64,000 nt of DNA from Streptomyces olivochromogenes (GCF_021538895.1 NZ_JADDRL010000046.1:1-64000); one strand, 5' to 3'; counted from the stretch's first letter, positions 50,757-59,161 are shown. A program made the numbers and translations. The notes: a model not told the origin generated them from the sequence alone.

Positions 50757-51231
50757 TTCCCCGATCAGTCAGCCGATCACGATACGGCGGGCCGTCGCGC
50801 GGGATGCCAAACGGCTCACGCGGCTCGTGCGTGGCTCAGGCGCCTATAAGGGTAAGTACGCATCCGCAGTCGCGGGCTACCGGGTCGGTCCTGATTACAT
50901 CGAGGCCCACCGCGCCTTTGTAGCCGTCGGCGCCGACGAGCATGGAGGCCGGGTTCTCGGGTTCTACTCGCTCGTCCTCGCTCCACCGGAGCTCGACCTG
51001 CTGTTCGTCGCCGACGAAGCGCAAGGACGGGGTATTGGTCGACAGCTCGTCGCGCACATGCAGTCCGAGGCCCGTGCCGCCGGACTCGACCGTGTCATGG
51101 TCGTGTCGCATCGTCCCGCCGAGGACTTCTACCACCGCGTCGGTGCAGTGCGGATCGGGACCGCGCTGGCGAACCCGCCCGCCGTGCCGTGGGATCGTCC
51201 CGAATTCGAGTTTCGCATTCCTTCGGAATGA
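50743..51231 (+). CDS. GNAT-family N-acetyltransferase
   Basis: 162 residues from ATG 50743. The GNAT fold is clear: ITIRRAVARDAKRLTRLVRG at the start, VLGFYSLVLAPPELDLLFVA for the central strands, the acetyl-CoA loop AQGRGIGRQLVAHMQSEARA, and FYHRVGAVRIGT near the end. It also has the HRPAEDFYHRVG block often seen in small-molecule acetylases. The substrate is unknown. No strong ribosome site precedes the ATG; the upstream gene is divergent and overlapping at the 5' ends. Confidence 0.82.
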   Translation: MSSRTSPISQPITIRRAVARDAKRLTRLVRGSGAYKGKYASAVAGYRVGPDYIEAHRAFVAVGADEHGGRVLGFYSLVLAPPELDLLFVADEAQGRGIGRQLVAHMQSEARAAGLDRVMVVSHRPAEDFYHRVGAVRIGTALANPPAVPWDRPEFEFRIPSE

Positions 51232-51760
51232 CGCGGTGGGCCGGGTCGCAGGGCTACCGGCTTCACCAGCATGGCGCGCTCCGTGTGTGCCGTTGTCTCT
51301 GCCCTGGCGGGGGATCGTCTGCGCCGGGCGGCCTCTCCCCCGCATCAGGAGCGAGGCGAGGGTGCCGCTGAGCGCCTTTCGAAGGCGTCTTACGGACAGC
51401 CGCGTACGTCGTCGCCCCCTGGCGGTCAGGGTTGCACTTTGTAAGACCGCTCTTCATGAAACGTGGCACTCCGAGTGGATCAATATCTGTGCTTGCGAAG
51501 TGAGGATTTGACGGACCGCGTAGTGAGGGTTTTTGTCGCACTGAGTCGAGCGGAATTGCGTAATGTGCACGGGCCGTTCCAGTGTGCTACCGTCGATCTC
51601 GGTTGCAGTCGTGGTTCCCGAAACTTCGAGTGCTCTACCCGGTTCTGTCGGGCGGGGGCGCTTCTGTATTTCCGGTCATTTCCGGGCGGGGTTAATCATT
51701 GCGGCGACACGGCGTCCGCGCCGCGCGGATCCCGATGTACTGCCCCGAAGGAGATATGAC
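51232..51760 (+). promoter_or_regulatory. long leader/promoter region of the first cold-shock gene
   Basis: 529 bases without a gene upstream of csp1. It includes an A/T-rich stretch (51480-51545, with TTGACG at about 51508 and TTTTTGTCG) and another (51660-51700, CATTTCCGGGCGGGGTTAAT) before the GAAGGAG ribosome site. Cold-shock genes commonly have long structured leaders; the transcript start cannot be fixed from sequence. Confidence 0.45.
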
Positions 51761-51964
51761 ATGGCTACTGGTACCGTGAAGTGGTTCAACGCGGAAAAGG
51801 GCTTCGGCTTCATCGAGCAGGACGGTGGCGGCGCCGACGTGTTCGCCCACTACTCGAACATTGCCGCGCAGGGCTTCCGTGAGCTCCTCGAAGGGCAGAA
51901 GGTAACCTTTGACATCGCGCAGGGCCAGAAGGGTCCGACGGCCGAGAACATCGTTCCGGCCTGA
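51761..51964 (+). CDS. cold-shock protein (CspA family), copy 1
   Basis: 67 residues from ATG 51761, with GAAGGAG seven bases upstream. A complete OB-fold cold-shock domain: TGTVKWFNAEKGFGFI (RNP1), DVFAHYSNI (RNP2), and GQKVTFDIAQGQKGPTAENI. Such proteins bind single-stranded RNA and melt structures, aiding translation after temperature downshift or in stationary phase. It is nearly identical to the second copy at 56.6 kb. A strong terminator follows 20 bases after the stop, so it is mainly monocistronic, with the DEAD-box gene further downstream. Confidence 0.96.
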   Translation: MATGTVKWFNAEKGFGFIEQDGGGADVFAHYSNIAAQGFRELLEGQKVTFDIAQGQKGPTAENIVPA

Positions 51965-51983
51965 CGCTGACGCACATTTTGTA

Positions 51984-52020
51984 GCTGGGGCCCGCATCCT
52001 TCGGGGGTGCGGGCCCCAGC
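51984..52020 (+). terminator. terminator of the first cold-shock gene
   Basis: Perfect 13-bp arms (GCTGGGGCCCGCA 51984-51996 and its complement 52008-52020), extended inside by a G-U and two G-C pairs to close a TTCG-type loop. It lies 20 bases after the csp stop. Confidence 0.85.
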
Positions 52021-52307
52021 TGCACACATCCCCCGCAGCAGTTTCAACTGCGGGGTGACTCGGAGGAATCCGCAGTCTCACCACGCGCGGCTCTTCCTTC
52101 AGTGATACAGGAGCGTCCTGAAGAGCTGCGCCGGAGCCGACGCCCGGATCTTACGTCCCCATCGTGTCACCCATTTCAGCACCTGTACCCCCGGGTATTT
52201 CCGTCGGCCCAAATCTGTTTTTTGCCACCGGTCCATACTTGTAATTCTCCATGCCGCTCATTGCTGCGGGAATTCCTTGATATGTGCCATATCGAGGAAG
52301 GTTCCGC

Positions 52308-53801
52308 ATGAACCGCACACGCACGAACGATCGCTCCGCCCGCTCCCGTCACGGCAGAGCCGCCGCCGGAAAGGGCGGCAGTCGCACGGGCTCGCAGGCA
52401 CCGCGCCGTTCCGACGGCCCTGCCCGTTCCGGCGGTTACGGCCGTCGGCCGGCCACAGTGCAAGGTGAGTTCGAGCTGCCCAGGACGATCACCCCCGCGC
52501 TGCCCCCCGTTGAGGGCTTCGCCGAACTCGACATGCCCGAGCACCTGCTGACCGAACTCGGCAAGCAGGGTGTGACCGCACCGTTCCCGATCCAGGGAGC
52601 GACGCTGCCGAACTCCCTGGCGGGCCGTGACGTACTGGGCCGCGGGCGCACCGGTTCCGGCAAGACCCTCGCCTTCGGCCTCGCCCTGCTCGCCCGTACC
52701 GCTGGACAGCGTGCTGAACCCCGCCAGCCGCTGGGGCTGATCCTCGTACCGACGCGTGAACTGGCGCAGCAGGTGACCGACGCGCTCACACCGTACGCCC
52801 GTTCCGTCAGGCTGCGGCTGGCCACGGTGGTGGGCGGGATGTCGATCGGTCGGCAGGCCGGCGCGCTGCGCGGCGGGGCCGAGGTCGTCGTCGCGACGCC
52901 CGGACGGCTCAAGGACCTCATCGACCGTGGCGACTGCAGGCTGAACCACGTGGGCATCACGGTGCTGGACGAGGCTGACCAGATGGCCGACATGGGTTTC
53001 ATGCCGCAGGTCACCGCGCTGCTCGACCAGGTGCGTCCGGAGGGGCAGCGGATGCTGTTCTCCGCCACCTTGGACCGTAACGTCGACCTGCTGGTTCGCC
53101 GCTATCTGACTGACCCCGTCGTGCATTCGGTCGACCCGTCGGCCGGTACGGTCACGACGATGGAGCACCACGTCCTGCACGTCCACGGCGCCGACAAGCA
53201 CGCCACCACGACCGAGATCGCCGCCCGCGACGGCCGCGTGATCATGTTCCTGGACACCAAACACGCCGTCGACCGGCTGACCCAGGACCTGCTCAACAGC
53301 GGGGTACGCGCCGCCGCGTTGCACGGCGGCAAGTCGCAGCCGCAACGCACCCGCACGCTGGCGCAGTTCAAGACGGGGCACGTCACCGTGCTGGTGGCGA
53401 CCAATGTCGCGGCGCGCGGCATCCACGTCGACAACCTCGACCTGGTCGTCAACGTCGATCCGCCGACCGACCACAAGGACTACCTCCACCGCAGCGGCCG
53501 TACCGCCCGCGCCGGCGAGTCCGGCAGCGTCGTCACCCTCGTCACACCGAACCAGCGCCGCGGCATGGTCCGCCTCATGGCGGACGCCGGAATCCGGCCG
53601 CAGACCACCCAGATCCGCTCGGGAGACGAGGCCCTGAGCCGGATCACCGGCGCCCAGGCCCCGTCCGGCATCCCGGTCGTCATCACCGCACCGGTGGTCG
53701 AACGCCCCAAGCGCAGCGCCCCCTCCCGAGGCCGACGCCGCCCTTCCTCGGCGACCCGGCGCGCCCCCGTACGCCAGACCGTCCTCGACGCGGTGGCCTA
53801 G
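52308..53801 (+). CDS. DEAD-box RNA helicase
   Basis: 497 residues from ATG 52308, behind GAGGAAGG. A basic, Gly/Arg-rich N-terminus of about 50 residues precedes the core. Helicase motifs are all present: Q motif (APFPIQG), I (GRGRTGSGKT), Ia (PTRELAQQ), Ib (TPGR), II (LDEADQM), III (FSAT), IV (IMFLDTK), V (TNVAARGIHVDNL) and VI (HRSGRTARAG). The C-terminus is Arg/Ser/Pro-rich, as in the SCO5920-type helicases linked to cold shock and RNA decay. It probably heads an operon with the CBS-domain and SCO5918-family genes 44 and 490 bases downstream. Confidence 0.95.
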   Translation: MNRTRTNDRSARSRHGRAAAGKGGSRTGSQAPRRSDGPARSGGYGRRPATVQGEFELPRTITPALPPVEGFAELDMPEHLLTELGKQGVTAPFPIQGATLPNSLAGRDVLGRGRTGSGKTLAFGLALLARTAGQRAEPRQPLGLILVPTRELAQQVTDALTPYARSVRLRLATVVGGMSIGRQAGALRGGAEVVVATPGRLKDLIDRGDCRLNHVGITVLDEADQMADMGFMPQVTALLDQVRPEGQRMLFSATLDRNVDLLVRRYLTDPVVHSVDPSAGTVTTMEHHVLHVHGADKHATTTEIAARDGRVIMFLDTKHAVDRLTQDLLNSGVRAAALHGGKSQPQRTRTLAQFKTGHVTVLVATNVAARGIHVDNLDLVVNVDPPTDHKDYLHRSGRTARAGESGSVVTLVTPNQRRGMVRLMADAGIRPQTTQIRSGDEALSRITGAQAPSGIPVVITAPVVERPKRSAPSRGRRRPSSATRRAPVRQTVLDAVA

Positions 53802-53845
53802 AACCTTCGTGATCGGAAAGTTGACCCATCTCTAGGAGGCACCCT

Positions 53846-54245
53846 TTGACGCTGATTCAGATGCAGCCGCGCTCGGCGGACGCCAACCCCGTGCACAGGA
53901 CGGCGGTGGAGGTCATGGACGCGGCTGGACCGCAGGTCTGTGACGACATGAGCGTCGAGGTGGCGCTGGCCGTCATGGCCGCCGCACGCACGGGCCGACT
54001 GGTCGTCTGCGACCAGGACGACCAGCGCATCGGCCTGGTGACCCGAACCGATCTCACCGCCGTCCGCGACAGCGGCGCTCACACGGACCGGGTCCGCTTG
54101 CGTGACATCCTCGGCGACACAGATCGTCAACCTCATCCGTGACCACGATGGCGAAGCCGAGCACGCGATGCGCTCCCGTCGGCTCGGTGCTCTGCGAGTC
54201 GTAGACGAGCAAGGCAGCGCCCCGGGCATCCTCGCCACCCGCTGA
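53846..54245 (+). pseudogene. CBS-domain protein, second half out of frame
   Basis: TTG 53846 has AGGAGG seven bases upstream. The first frame gives VHRTAVEVMDAAGPQVCDDM, SVEVALAVMAAARTGRLVVC, RIGLVTRTDLTAV and VRLRDILGD, one CBS motif, then stops at 54142. The expected rest lies in neighbouring frames: SVTTMA and then EAEHAMRSRRLGALRVVDEQ with GSAPGILATR and TGA 54243. An intact gene would encode about 130 residues with a paired CBS (nucleotide-binding) module. Either two small indels have disabled it or a shortened 98-residue form is made. It sits between the helicase and SCO5918-family genes. Confidence 0.6.
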
Positions 54246-54294
54246 AACGCGTCGCCCCGGGGCGGACCGTTCTTCCCTCTCCCTGTGAGGCCCC

Positions 54295-54603
54295 ATGCGC
54301 TGCGTCATCGCCCGCTTCCCCTTCGAACTCACCAAGGGCGGAGTGCTGGAATCGATGAAGGGCATCAAGCCCGAACCGGTCACCGGAGAATCGGTGATCA
54401 TCGGCCGCCGCCACTACCCCGTCAAGCAAGTCGGCCAAGTCATCACCCGCCAGGACCGCCGTGACTTCAGCGCCGCCGAAGTCCTCCGGGCCATGACTCA
54501 GCTCGGCTTCACCTGCCGAGCCCTCCCCAAGGCCGCGCCTCTGGGCATCCCCGGCTCGCTGCAGCACGCCTCCGCGATGCTCGGCACCCCCGTGATGGTC
54601 TGA
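54295..54603 (+). CDS. SCO5918-family protein
   Basis: 102 residues from ATG 54295, with GAGG eight bases upstream. The product (MRCVIARFPFELTKGGVLES, MKGIKPEPVTGESVIIGRRH, YPVKQVGQVITRQDRRDFSA, EVLRAMTQLGFTCR) belongs to the small actinomycete family named after SCO5918, found beside cold-shock genes and DEAD-box helicases. Its role is unknown, but the constant neighbours suggest RNA metabolism. It ends this unit; a 19-bp stem terminator follows 33 bases later. Confidence 0.85.
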   Translation: MRCVIARFPFELTKGGVLESMKGIKPEPVTGESVIIGRRHYPVKQVGQVITRQDRRDFSAAEVLRAMTQLGFTCRALPKAAPLGIPGSLQHASAMLGTPVMV

Positions 54604-54635
54604 CCGGGTAAACAGGCACGAGCCGACATCTGACA

Positions 54636-54677
54636 GCAGTGTGGGCCCGACCGGTACGCCGGTCGGGCCCACACTGC
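54636..54677 (+). terminator. terminator of the helicase/CBS/SCO5918-type unit
   Basis: Perfect 19-bp arms (54636-54654, starting GCAGTGTGGGCCCG, and 54659-54677) with a TACG tetraloop. Confidence 0.85.
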
Positions 54678-54699
54678 GTGCAGCGGGTTCTCGTCGCCG

Positions 54700-54984
54700 T
54701 CGCTCAGTGGTCGGAACAGCTGAAGTCCCCCCGGTCCAGGCGCTGACGTCCTCGATCGCAACCTGGTACATCCCACCCGTCTCCGGGATCCCCAGTGTGC
54801 CCTACGGGATCCGGGCGACATGGAAGTGCAGATGCGTGGGCGGCCCGTCCTTCTTCGCGGGGGAGTCGAAGACGGCGGCGAACTCGCCCAAGCGGGCGGA
54901 ATCCGTCAGCATATCCGAAACCCTCTGCCTCCGCGTGGCTGCGAGAACCAGTTGACCGGTGATGACAGCGCCACTGGTGACCAC
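54700..54984 (-). pseudogene. degenerate gene, unknown family
   Basis: From GTG 54984 the minus strand codes VITGQLVLAATRRQRVSDML, TDSARLGEFAAVFDSPAKKD and GPPTHLHFHVARIP, then a TAG. The frame continues for about 35 further codons (GTLGIPETGGMYQVAIEDVS then AWTGG) before drifting. This looks like a short hypothetical gene with a nonsense mutation. I do not recognise it. Confidence 0.3.
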
Positions 54985-55327
54985 GGTCAGGGACTCTGAC
55001 TGCTCTGGTCGTACTGCTCGATCATCCCGGGATCGTCGAGGCCGGCGCAGCCCCTCGTGCCGCGCCCGTCAACGGCCGACCTGCGAGGCGTCGCGGCTGG
55101 AAGCGTCCGTCCCGGGCGGTGATGTTCTTCGCGAGACGCAGTGTTGGCCGGCGCCCGCCGACGGTAGCCGCGGCGCAGTCGGCGACGTCACGCTCAGCCC
55201 GACGTGCTGCGCGGCGGTGGGTGACTGTGAGCGCCGGACTGAGCCTCGGAGCTGCTTGAACCACCCATGGACTGGTCGAGGTGGATTACCTCATCTTCGA
55301 GCGCGCGAAAATCTATGCCAGCCGGAG
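54985..55327. other. 343-base spacer, no gene recognised
   Basis: GC-rich sequence upstream of the proposed leader promoter. Neither strand shows a convincing frame or RNA. Confidence 0.35.
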
Positions 55328-55356
55328 TAGACATTGGGTGGCGGTGTGGTTATGGT
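55328..55356 (+). promoter_or_regulatory. candidate sigma-70-type promoter for the MerR leader
   Basis: TAGACA (55328-55333) and TATGGT (55351-55356) are separated by exactly 17 bases. The predicted start is near 55363, just before the hairpins of the long leader. Confidence 0.5.
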
Positions 55357-56027
55357 TTCTCTCGTAGTCGAGATCGAGAGAGGCCCGGCAGAGATGAACT
55401 GCCGGGCAGCAGTAACGCAGTTGCAGTTCGCAAGACGGTGCGGTGGTGGAGTTCCGAAGCCAAGGCGGTTGCAGGACGGTGACGGGACTGACGGCCGGAC
55501 CGGGTGGCCCGCAGTGATCAGGGGCCACCATGAGCAGTACCGCAGTGGCAGTACCCGGTAAATGAAGGATGGATCGCAGTACCCGGCAGTGAAGTCAGTG
55601 AGCAGAACCTCGGTGAAGGCGTCGACTGCGGGCGCGCGCACCGGGAGGTTCGGCAGTGGGGTTCCAAGCCGGAGCAGACGCAGGACGGGCGACGGGGCTG
55701 GCTGCCGAAGAGTGGTGCTGTTCGAGGCCACCAGCAGTTCGCAGTTCCGCCAGTGAGTAGTTGATCAAGAGGGAAGAACGGAGGAGCCGAGCGCCATCAG
55801 GATCGCCCGGGCGGAAGTCTTGGACCCGGGTACCGCAGGACATCGATAGTGAGGTGGTCTTCGGTCAAGCAACTGCGATCCCCGCGCCCCCGACAGCGTC
55901 TCGGTCGGGTCTGCGGAAACAGAGGGCCGGTGCAGTATCAGGGCCGGCAGATGGTGTAGTAGTTCCTTCGGGGCCCTGGTGCCACTACGGCGCCAGGGCC
56001 CCTCAACGCGTTCCACAGAGAGGTGCA
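55357..56027 (+). ncRNA. long structured leader or small RNA with repeated GCAGT
   Basis: About 660 non-coding bases run from the proposed promoter to the MerR-like gene. They begin with two hairpins, CTCTCG-n10-CGAGAG (about 55360-55381) and GCCCGGCAG-AGATGAA-CTGCCGGGC (55383-55407), and then carry 12 copies of GCAGT between 55409 and 55745, many as GCAGTACC or GCAGTTCCG. The open frame spanning the 3' part lacks a start before 56028. The density of one pentamer and the paired ends suggest a structured RNA or multiple protein-binding sites. Function unknown. Confidence 0.5.
55970..56002 (+). terminator. attenuator-like hairpin before the MerR gene
   Basis: A 14-bp stem (GGGGCCCTGGTGCC, 55970-55983, with 55989-56002; one G-T pair) and five-base loop, placed 25 bases before the ATG. 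It could terminate the leader RNA and so control read-through into the gene. Confidence 0.6.
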
Positions 56028-56366
56028 ATGACAGCAGACGACACGTTCGGCCGTCTCGACGACGACGATTACCCCGCCTACACCATGGGCCGGGCCGCCG
56101 AGATGCTCGGCACCACCCCTGCCTTCCTCCGCGCCCTCGGCGAAGCCCGCCTGATCACCCCCCTGCGCTCCGAAGGCGGCCACCGCCGCTACTCCCGCTA
56201 CCAACTGCGTATCGCCGCCCGCGCCCGGGAACTCGTCGATCGGGGCACCCCCATCGAGGCTGCCTGCCGGATCGTCATCCTCGAAGACCAGCTCGAGGAA
56301 GCCCAGCGCATCAACGCCGAATATCGCCGCGCCGCCGAATCAGCGAACCCAACGGCAGCAGAATGA
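56028..56366 (+). CDS. small MerR-like DNA-binding protein
   Basis: 112 residues from ATG 56028. The MerR winged helix (AYTMGRAAEMLGTTPAFLRA, LGEARLITPLRSEGGHRRYS, RYQLRIAARARELVD) is followed by a short coiled-coil helix (RIVILEDQLEEAQRINAEYR) and no effector domain. Such minimal BldC/MerR-type regulators act as dimers at promoters. It lies behind a long leader with an attenuator-like hairpin, and the second cold-shock gene is 243 bases downstream, so it may regulate that gene. Confidence 0.88.
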   Translation: MTADDTFGRLDDDDYPAYTMGRAAEMLGTTPAFLRALGEARLITPLRSEGGHRRYSRYQLRIAARARELVDRGTPIEAACRIVILEDQLEEAQRINAEYRRAAESANPTAAE

Positions 56367-56499
56367 GATGAGCGTGCCCACCAGCGCCGGCGGGCATCGC
56401 GTGCACGGTCTCGGTGTGCGGAGTGATCTTTTCCTATGGTGACGCGGCGTGTGGGCGTGTAACGTCTGCGTCAGCTGTCGTGGTTCGGAATTCCCTCTT

Positions 56500-56520
56500 G
56501 CCCACGCCTCTGGTGTGGGC
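56500..56520 (+). terminator. hairpin between the MerR and second csp genes
   Basis: GCCCACGCC (56500-56508), a three-base loop and GGTGTGGGC (56512-56520) form a 9-bp stem with one G-U, followed by GTCTTGCTGT. It is a likely terminator of the MerR transcript or part of the csp leader. Confidence 0.5.
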
Positions 56521-56609
56521 GTCTTGCTGTGCTGTGCCGCAGGGACCAGGGCGATCACCTCCGTCTGCCACATGGAGTGGGAGGCGTTCATCGACTGGAA
56601 GGCATGAGC

Positions 56610-56813
56610 ATGGCTACGGGAACTGTGAAGTGGTTCAACGCGGAGAAGGGCTTCGGCTTCATCGCCCAGGACGGCGGCGGCCCGGATGTCTTCGCGCACT
56701 ACTCCGCGATCAACTCCACAGGCTTTCGTGAGCTCCAGGAGGGCCAGGCCGTGACGTTCGACGTCACCCAGGGCCAGAAGGGCCCGCAGGCCGAGAACAT
56801 CAACCTGGCCTGA
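56610..56813 (+). CDS. cold-shock protein (CspA family), copy 2
   Basis: 67 residues from ATG 56610, the start that places GGAAGG seven bases upstream; ATG 56604 would add Met-Ser. It shares RNP1 (TGTVKWFNAEKGFGFI), DVFAHYS and GQKGPQAENI with copy 1 and is of identical length, differing at about a dozen positions (NSTGFRELQEGQAVTFDV). It has its own leader of about 240 bases and its own terminator. RNA-binding chaperone by family. Confidence 0.95.
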   Translation: MATGTVKWFNAEKGFGFIAQDGGGPDVFAHYSAINSTGFRELQEGQAVTFDVTQGQKGPQAENINLA

Positions 56814-56924
56814 CCTCGCAGCCCTGCCCGAGGGATGGCGCGCGCCGCGTCCGGTGGCCGCCGCCCGTGCGGGCCCTGCCGCCCACCTGGACGAACGCGC
56901 CTGATCTCATGCCGGGCCAGCACA

Positions 56925-56966
56925 AGATCACGGGCCGCGCAGCAATGGCTGCGCGGCCCCTGATCT
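56925..56966 (+). terminator. terminator after the second cold-shock gene
   Basis: Arms 56925-56943 (AGATCACGGGCCGCGCAGC) and 56948-56966 pair over 19 bp with one mismatch around an AATG loop. Confidence 0.8.
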
Positions 56967-57089
56967 GTGGAAGCCCGGGCCGGTGCGACTTCGGCGCGAA
57001 ACTTCCTGACCTCAGTCGCGCAAGCGTCGCCGGGCACGCGAGTCGCATGTCCTGCGCGGCTACCGCGCAGCTTGGAGGAGCCGACGTTC

Positions 57090-57280
57090 AGACGCTCGTC
57101 CAGGTGTCGAGGAAGGCTCTCCGTGGCCTCGACGCTGCGCGCCGCCCCCAGCCGTACGACCGAGCCGCCGGTGAAGTCGGTGATGAGCAACGACACCGAC
57201 GCGGCGCCGAGCTGCTCCTCGAGCATGCGCGCCACCACGTCGAGTGACTGCACGGGCGCTGCGGTCTCCGCCGCCGCCAA
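57090..57280 (-). pseudogene. N-terminal fragment of a SpoIIE/PP2C-type phosphatase
   Basis: TTG 57280 has GGGAGG immediately upstream. The frame codes VQSLDVVARMLEEQLGAASV then SLLITDFTGGSVVRLGAARS and VEATESLPRHLDERLNVG, the N-terminal GAF-like block of Streptomyces SpoIIE-family phosphatases. Similarity stops near 57090, where unrelated sequence follows, so the phosphatase domain is missing. Confidence 0.5.
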
Positions 57281-57475
57281 CGTCCTCCCAAGGTGGGAGA
57301 ACCTCCGTTGGACTGCGGGTTTTCGCGCCTCCTGTCCTTGGGACGTGTTCCCGATGACTCGTCATGTGGAGTGCGTTGCCACCCCGGCCTGCTGGGGTGG
57401 CCGCTGACTCCGTGCCCGGCCTCGATGCTCGCGGGGCCGCCACCGGAAGCGCGGATCGTGCTGCCGTGCTGTGGT

Positions 57476-59161
57476 TCAGGCGTCGATGATGACGGGGATG
57501 ATGAGGGGCTTGCGGCGGTGGGTGCGGAACGCCCAGTTCGCCACGGCGCGGGCGAGGAGTTGTTCGAGTTGGCGCGCGTCCCCGACGCCTTCCTCGGCGG
57601 CGGTGGCCAGGGTCTTCTCGATGACGGGGATGACCGGCTCGAAGGTGGTGTCGTCGTGGACGAAGCCGCGGGCCAGGAAGTCGGGGGCTTCGGCGAGGGC
57701 GCCGGTGTCCGCGTCGACGATCGCCACCACCGTGACCACGCCTTCGGCGGCGAGGGTGAGGCGGTCCTTGAGGGATGCTTCGGTGGCGCCGCCGACTTCC
57801 ATGCCGTCCACGTAGACGTTGCCGGCGGGGACCTTGCCGGTGATGGACGCGCGCCCGTCGACCAGGTCGACGACGACGCCGTCCTCGGCGATGACGACCC
57901 GTTCGGGGTCGACACCGGTACGGATGGCGAGGTCGGCGTTGGCCCGCAGGTGGCGCCATTCGCCGTGCACGGGCATGACGTTGCGGGGCTTGACGATGTT
58001 GTAGCAGTAGACGAGTTCGCCGGCGCTGGCGTGCCCGGAGACGTGCACCTTGGCGTTGCCCTTGTGGACCACGTGGGCGCCCCACCGGGTGAGTCCGTTG
58101 ATCACCCGGTAGATGGCGTTCTCGTTGCCGGGGATGAGGGAGCTGGCGAGCAGGACGGTGTCGTCCTTGCCGATGCGGATCATGTGGTCGCGGTTGGCCA
58201 TCCGTGACAGCGCGGCCATCGGTTCGCCCTGGGAGCCGGTGCACACCAGAGTGATCTTGTGGTCCGGGAGCTTCTCCAGCTCCTTCGTGCTCACGACCAG
58301 ACCGGAGGGGACCTTCAGATAGCCCAGGTCACGGGCGATGCCCATGTTGCGGACCATCGACCGGCCGACGAAGGCGACCTTGCGGCCGTGCTGGTGGGCG
58401 GCGTCCAGGACCTGCTGGATGCGGTGCACGTGGCTGGCGAAGCTGGAGACGATGACCCGGCGCGGCGCGGTGCGCATCACCTGCTCGATCGCCGGGTTCA
58501 GCTCTCGCTCGGAGGTGGTGAAGCCGGGTACTTCGGCGTTGGTGGAGTCGGTGAGGAACAGGTCCACGCCCTCCTCGCCGAGGCGGGCGAAGGCGCGCAG
58601 ATCGGTGATGCGGTCGTCGAGAGGGAACTGGTCCATCTTGAAGTCGCCGGTGTGCAGCACCATCCCGGCCCGGGTGCGGATCGCGACCGCGAGGCTGTCG
58701 GGGATGGAGTGGTTGACCGCGACGAACTCGCAGTCGAAGGGCCCGAAGCCACGCCGGTCGCCCTCTCGTACCCGCACCGTGCGCGGCCGGATGCCGTGTT
58801 CCTTGAGCTTGGCCTCCAGGAACGCCAGCGTCAGCTTGGAGCCGACGAGGGGAATGTCGGACCGCTCGCGCAGCAGGTACGGCACGCCGCCGATGTGGTC
58901 CTCGTGGCCGTGGGTGAGTACCACGGCCACGATGTCGTCCAGCCGGTCCCGGATCGAGGTGAAGTCCGGCAGGATCACGTCCACGCCGGGCTGGGTCTCC
59001 TCGGGGAACAGCACGCCGCAGTCGACGATGACCAGCTTGCCCGCGTGCTCGAAGACGGTCATGTTGCGGCCGATCTCACCCAGGCCGCCCAGGGCGACGA
59101 CCCGCAGCCCTCCTTCGGGAAGGGGCGGGGCGGCTTTCAGCTCGGGGTGCGGATGACTCAT
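57476..59161 (-). CDS. rnj: ribonuclease J
   Basis: 561 residues from ATG 59161; the upstream context AGGGT is weak and a GTG at 59200 would add 13 residues. The metallo-beta-lactamase core shows LGGLGEIGRNMTVFE, the zinc motif H84-GHEDH89, the beta-CASP signature (VHTGDFKMDQ-type strand, FASHVHRIQQVLDAA, VFVGRSMVRNMG, VCTGSQGEPMAALSRMA) and VHVSGHASAGEL for the last ligands, then the C-terminal domain. RNase J is a 5'-to-3' exonuclease and endonuclease in mRNA decay and rRNA maturation. The sequence differs enough from the standard Streptomyces protein (as I recall it) to be a second, accessory copy; this is an inference. Confidence 0.93.
   Translation of the reverse strand: MSHPHPELKAAPPLPEGGLRVVALGGLGEIGRNMTVFEHAGKLVIVDCGVLFPEETQPGVDVILPDFTSIRDRLDDIVAVVLTHGHEDHIGGVPYLLRERSDIPLVGSKLTLAFLEAKLKEHGIRPRTVRVREGDRRGFGPFDCEFVAVNHSIPDSLAVAIRTRAGMVLHTGDFKMDQFPLDDRITDLRAFARLGEEGVDLFLTDSTNAEVPGFTTSERELNPAIEQVMRTAPRRVIVSSFASHVHRIQQVLDAAHQHGRKVAFVGRSMVRNMGIARDLGYLKVPSGLVVSTKELEKLPDHKITLVCTGSQGEPMAALSRMANRDHMIRIGKDDTVLLASSLIPGNENAIYRVINGLTRWGAHVVHKGNAKVHVSGHASAGELVYCYNIVKPRNVMPVHGEWRHLRANADLAIRTGVDPERVVIAEDGVVVDLVDGRASITGKVPAGNVYVDGMEVGGATEASLKDRLTLAAEGVVTVVAIVDADTGALAEAPDFLARGFVHDDTTFEPVIPVIEKTLATAAEEGVGDARQLEQLLARAVANWAFRTHRRKPLIIPVIIDA

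Noticed and set aside
55409..55745. GCAGT repeats considered as a CRISPR array or tandem repeat
   Set aside because: The repeated unit is only five to nine bases with irregular spacing and no unique equal-length spacers, and no cas genes are nearby.
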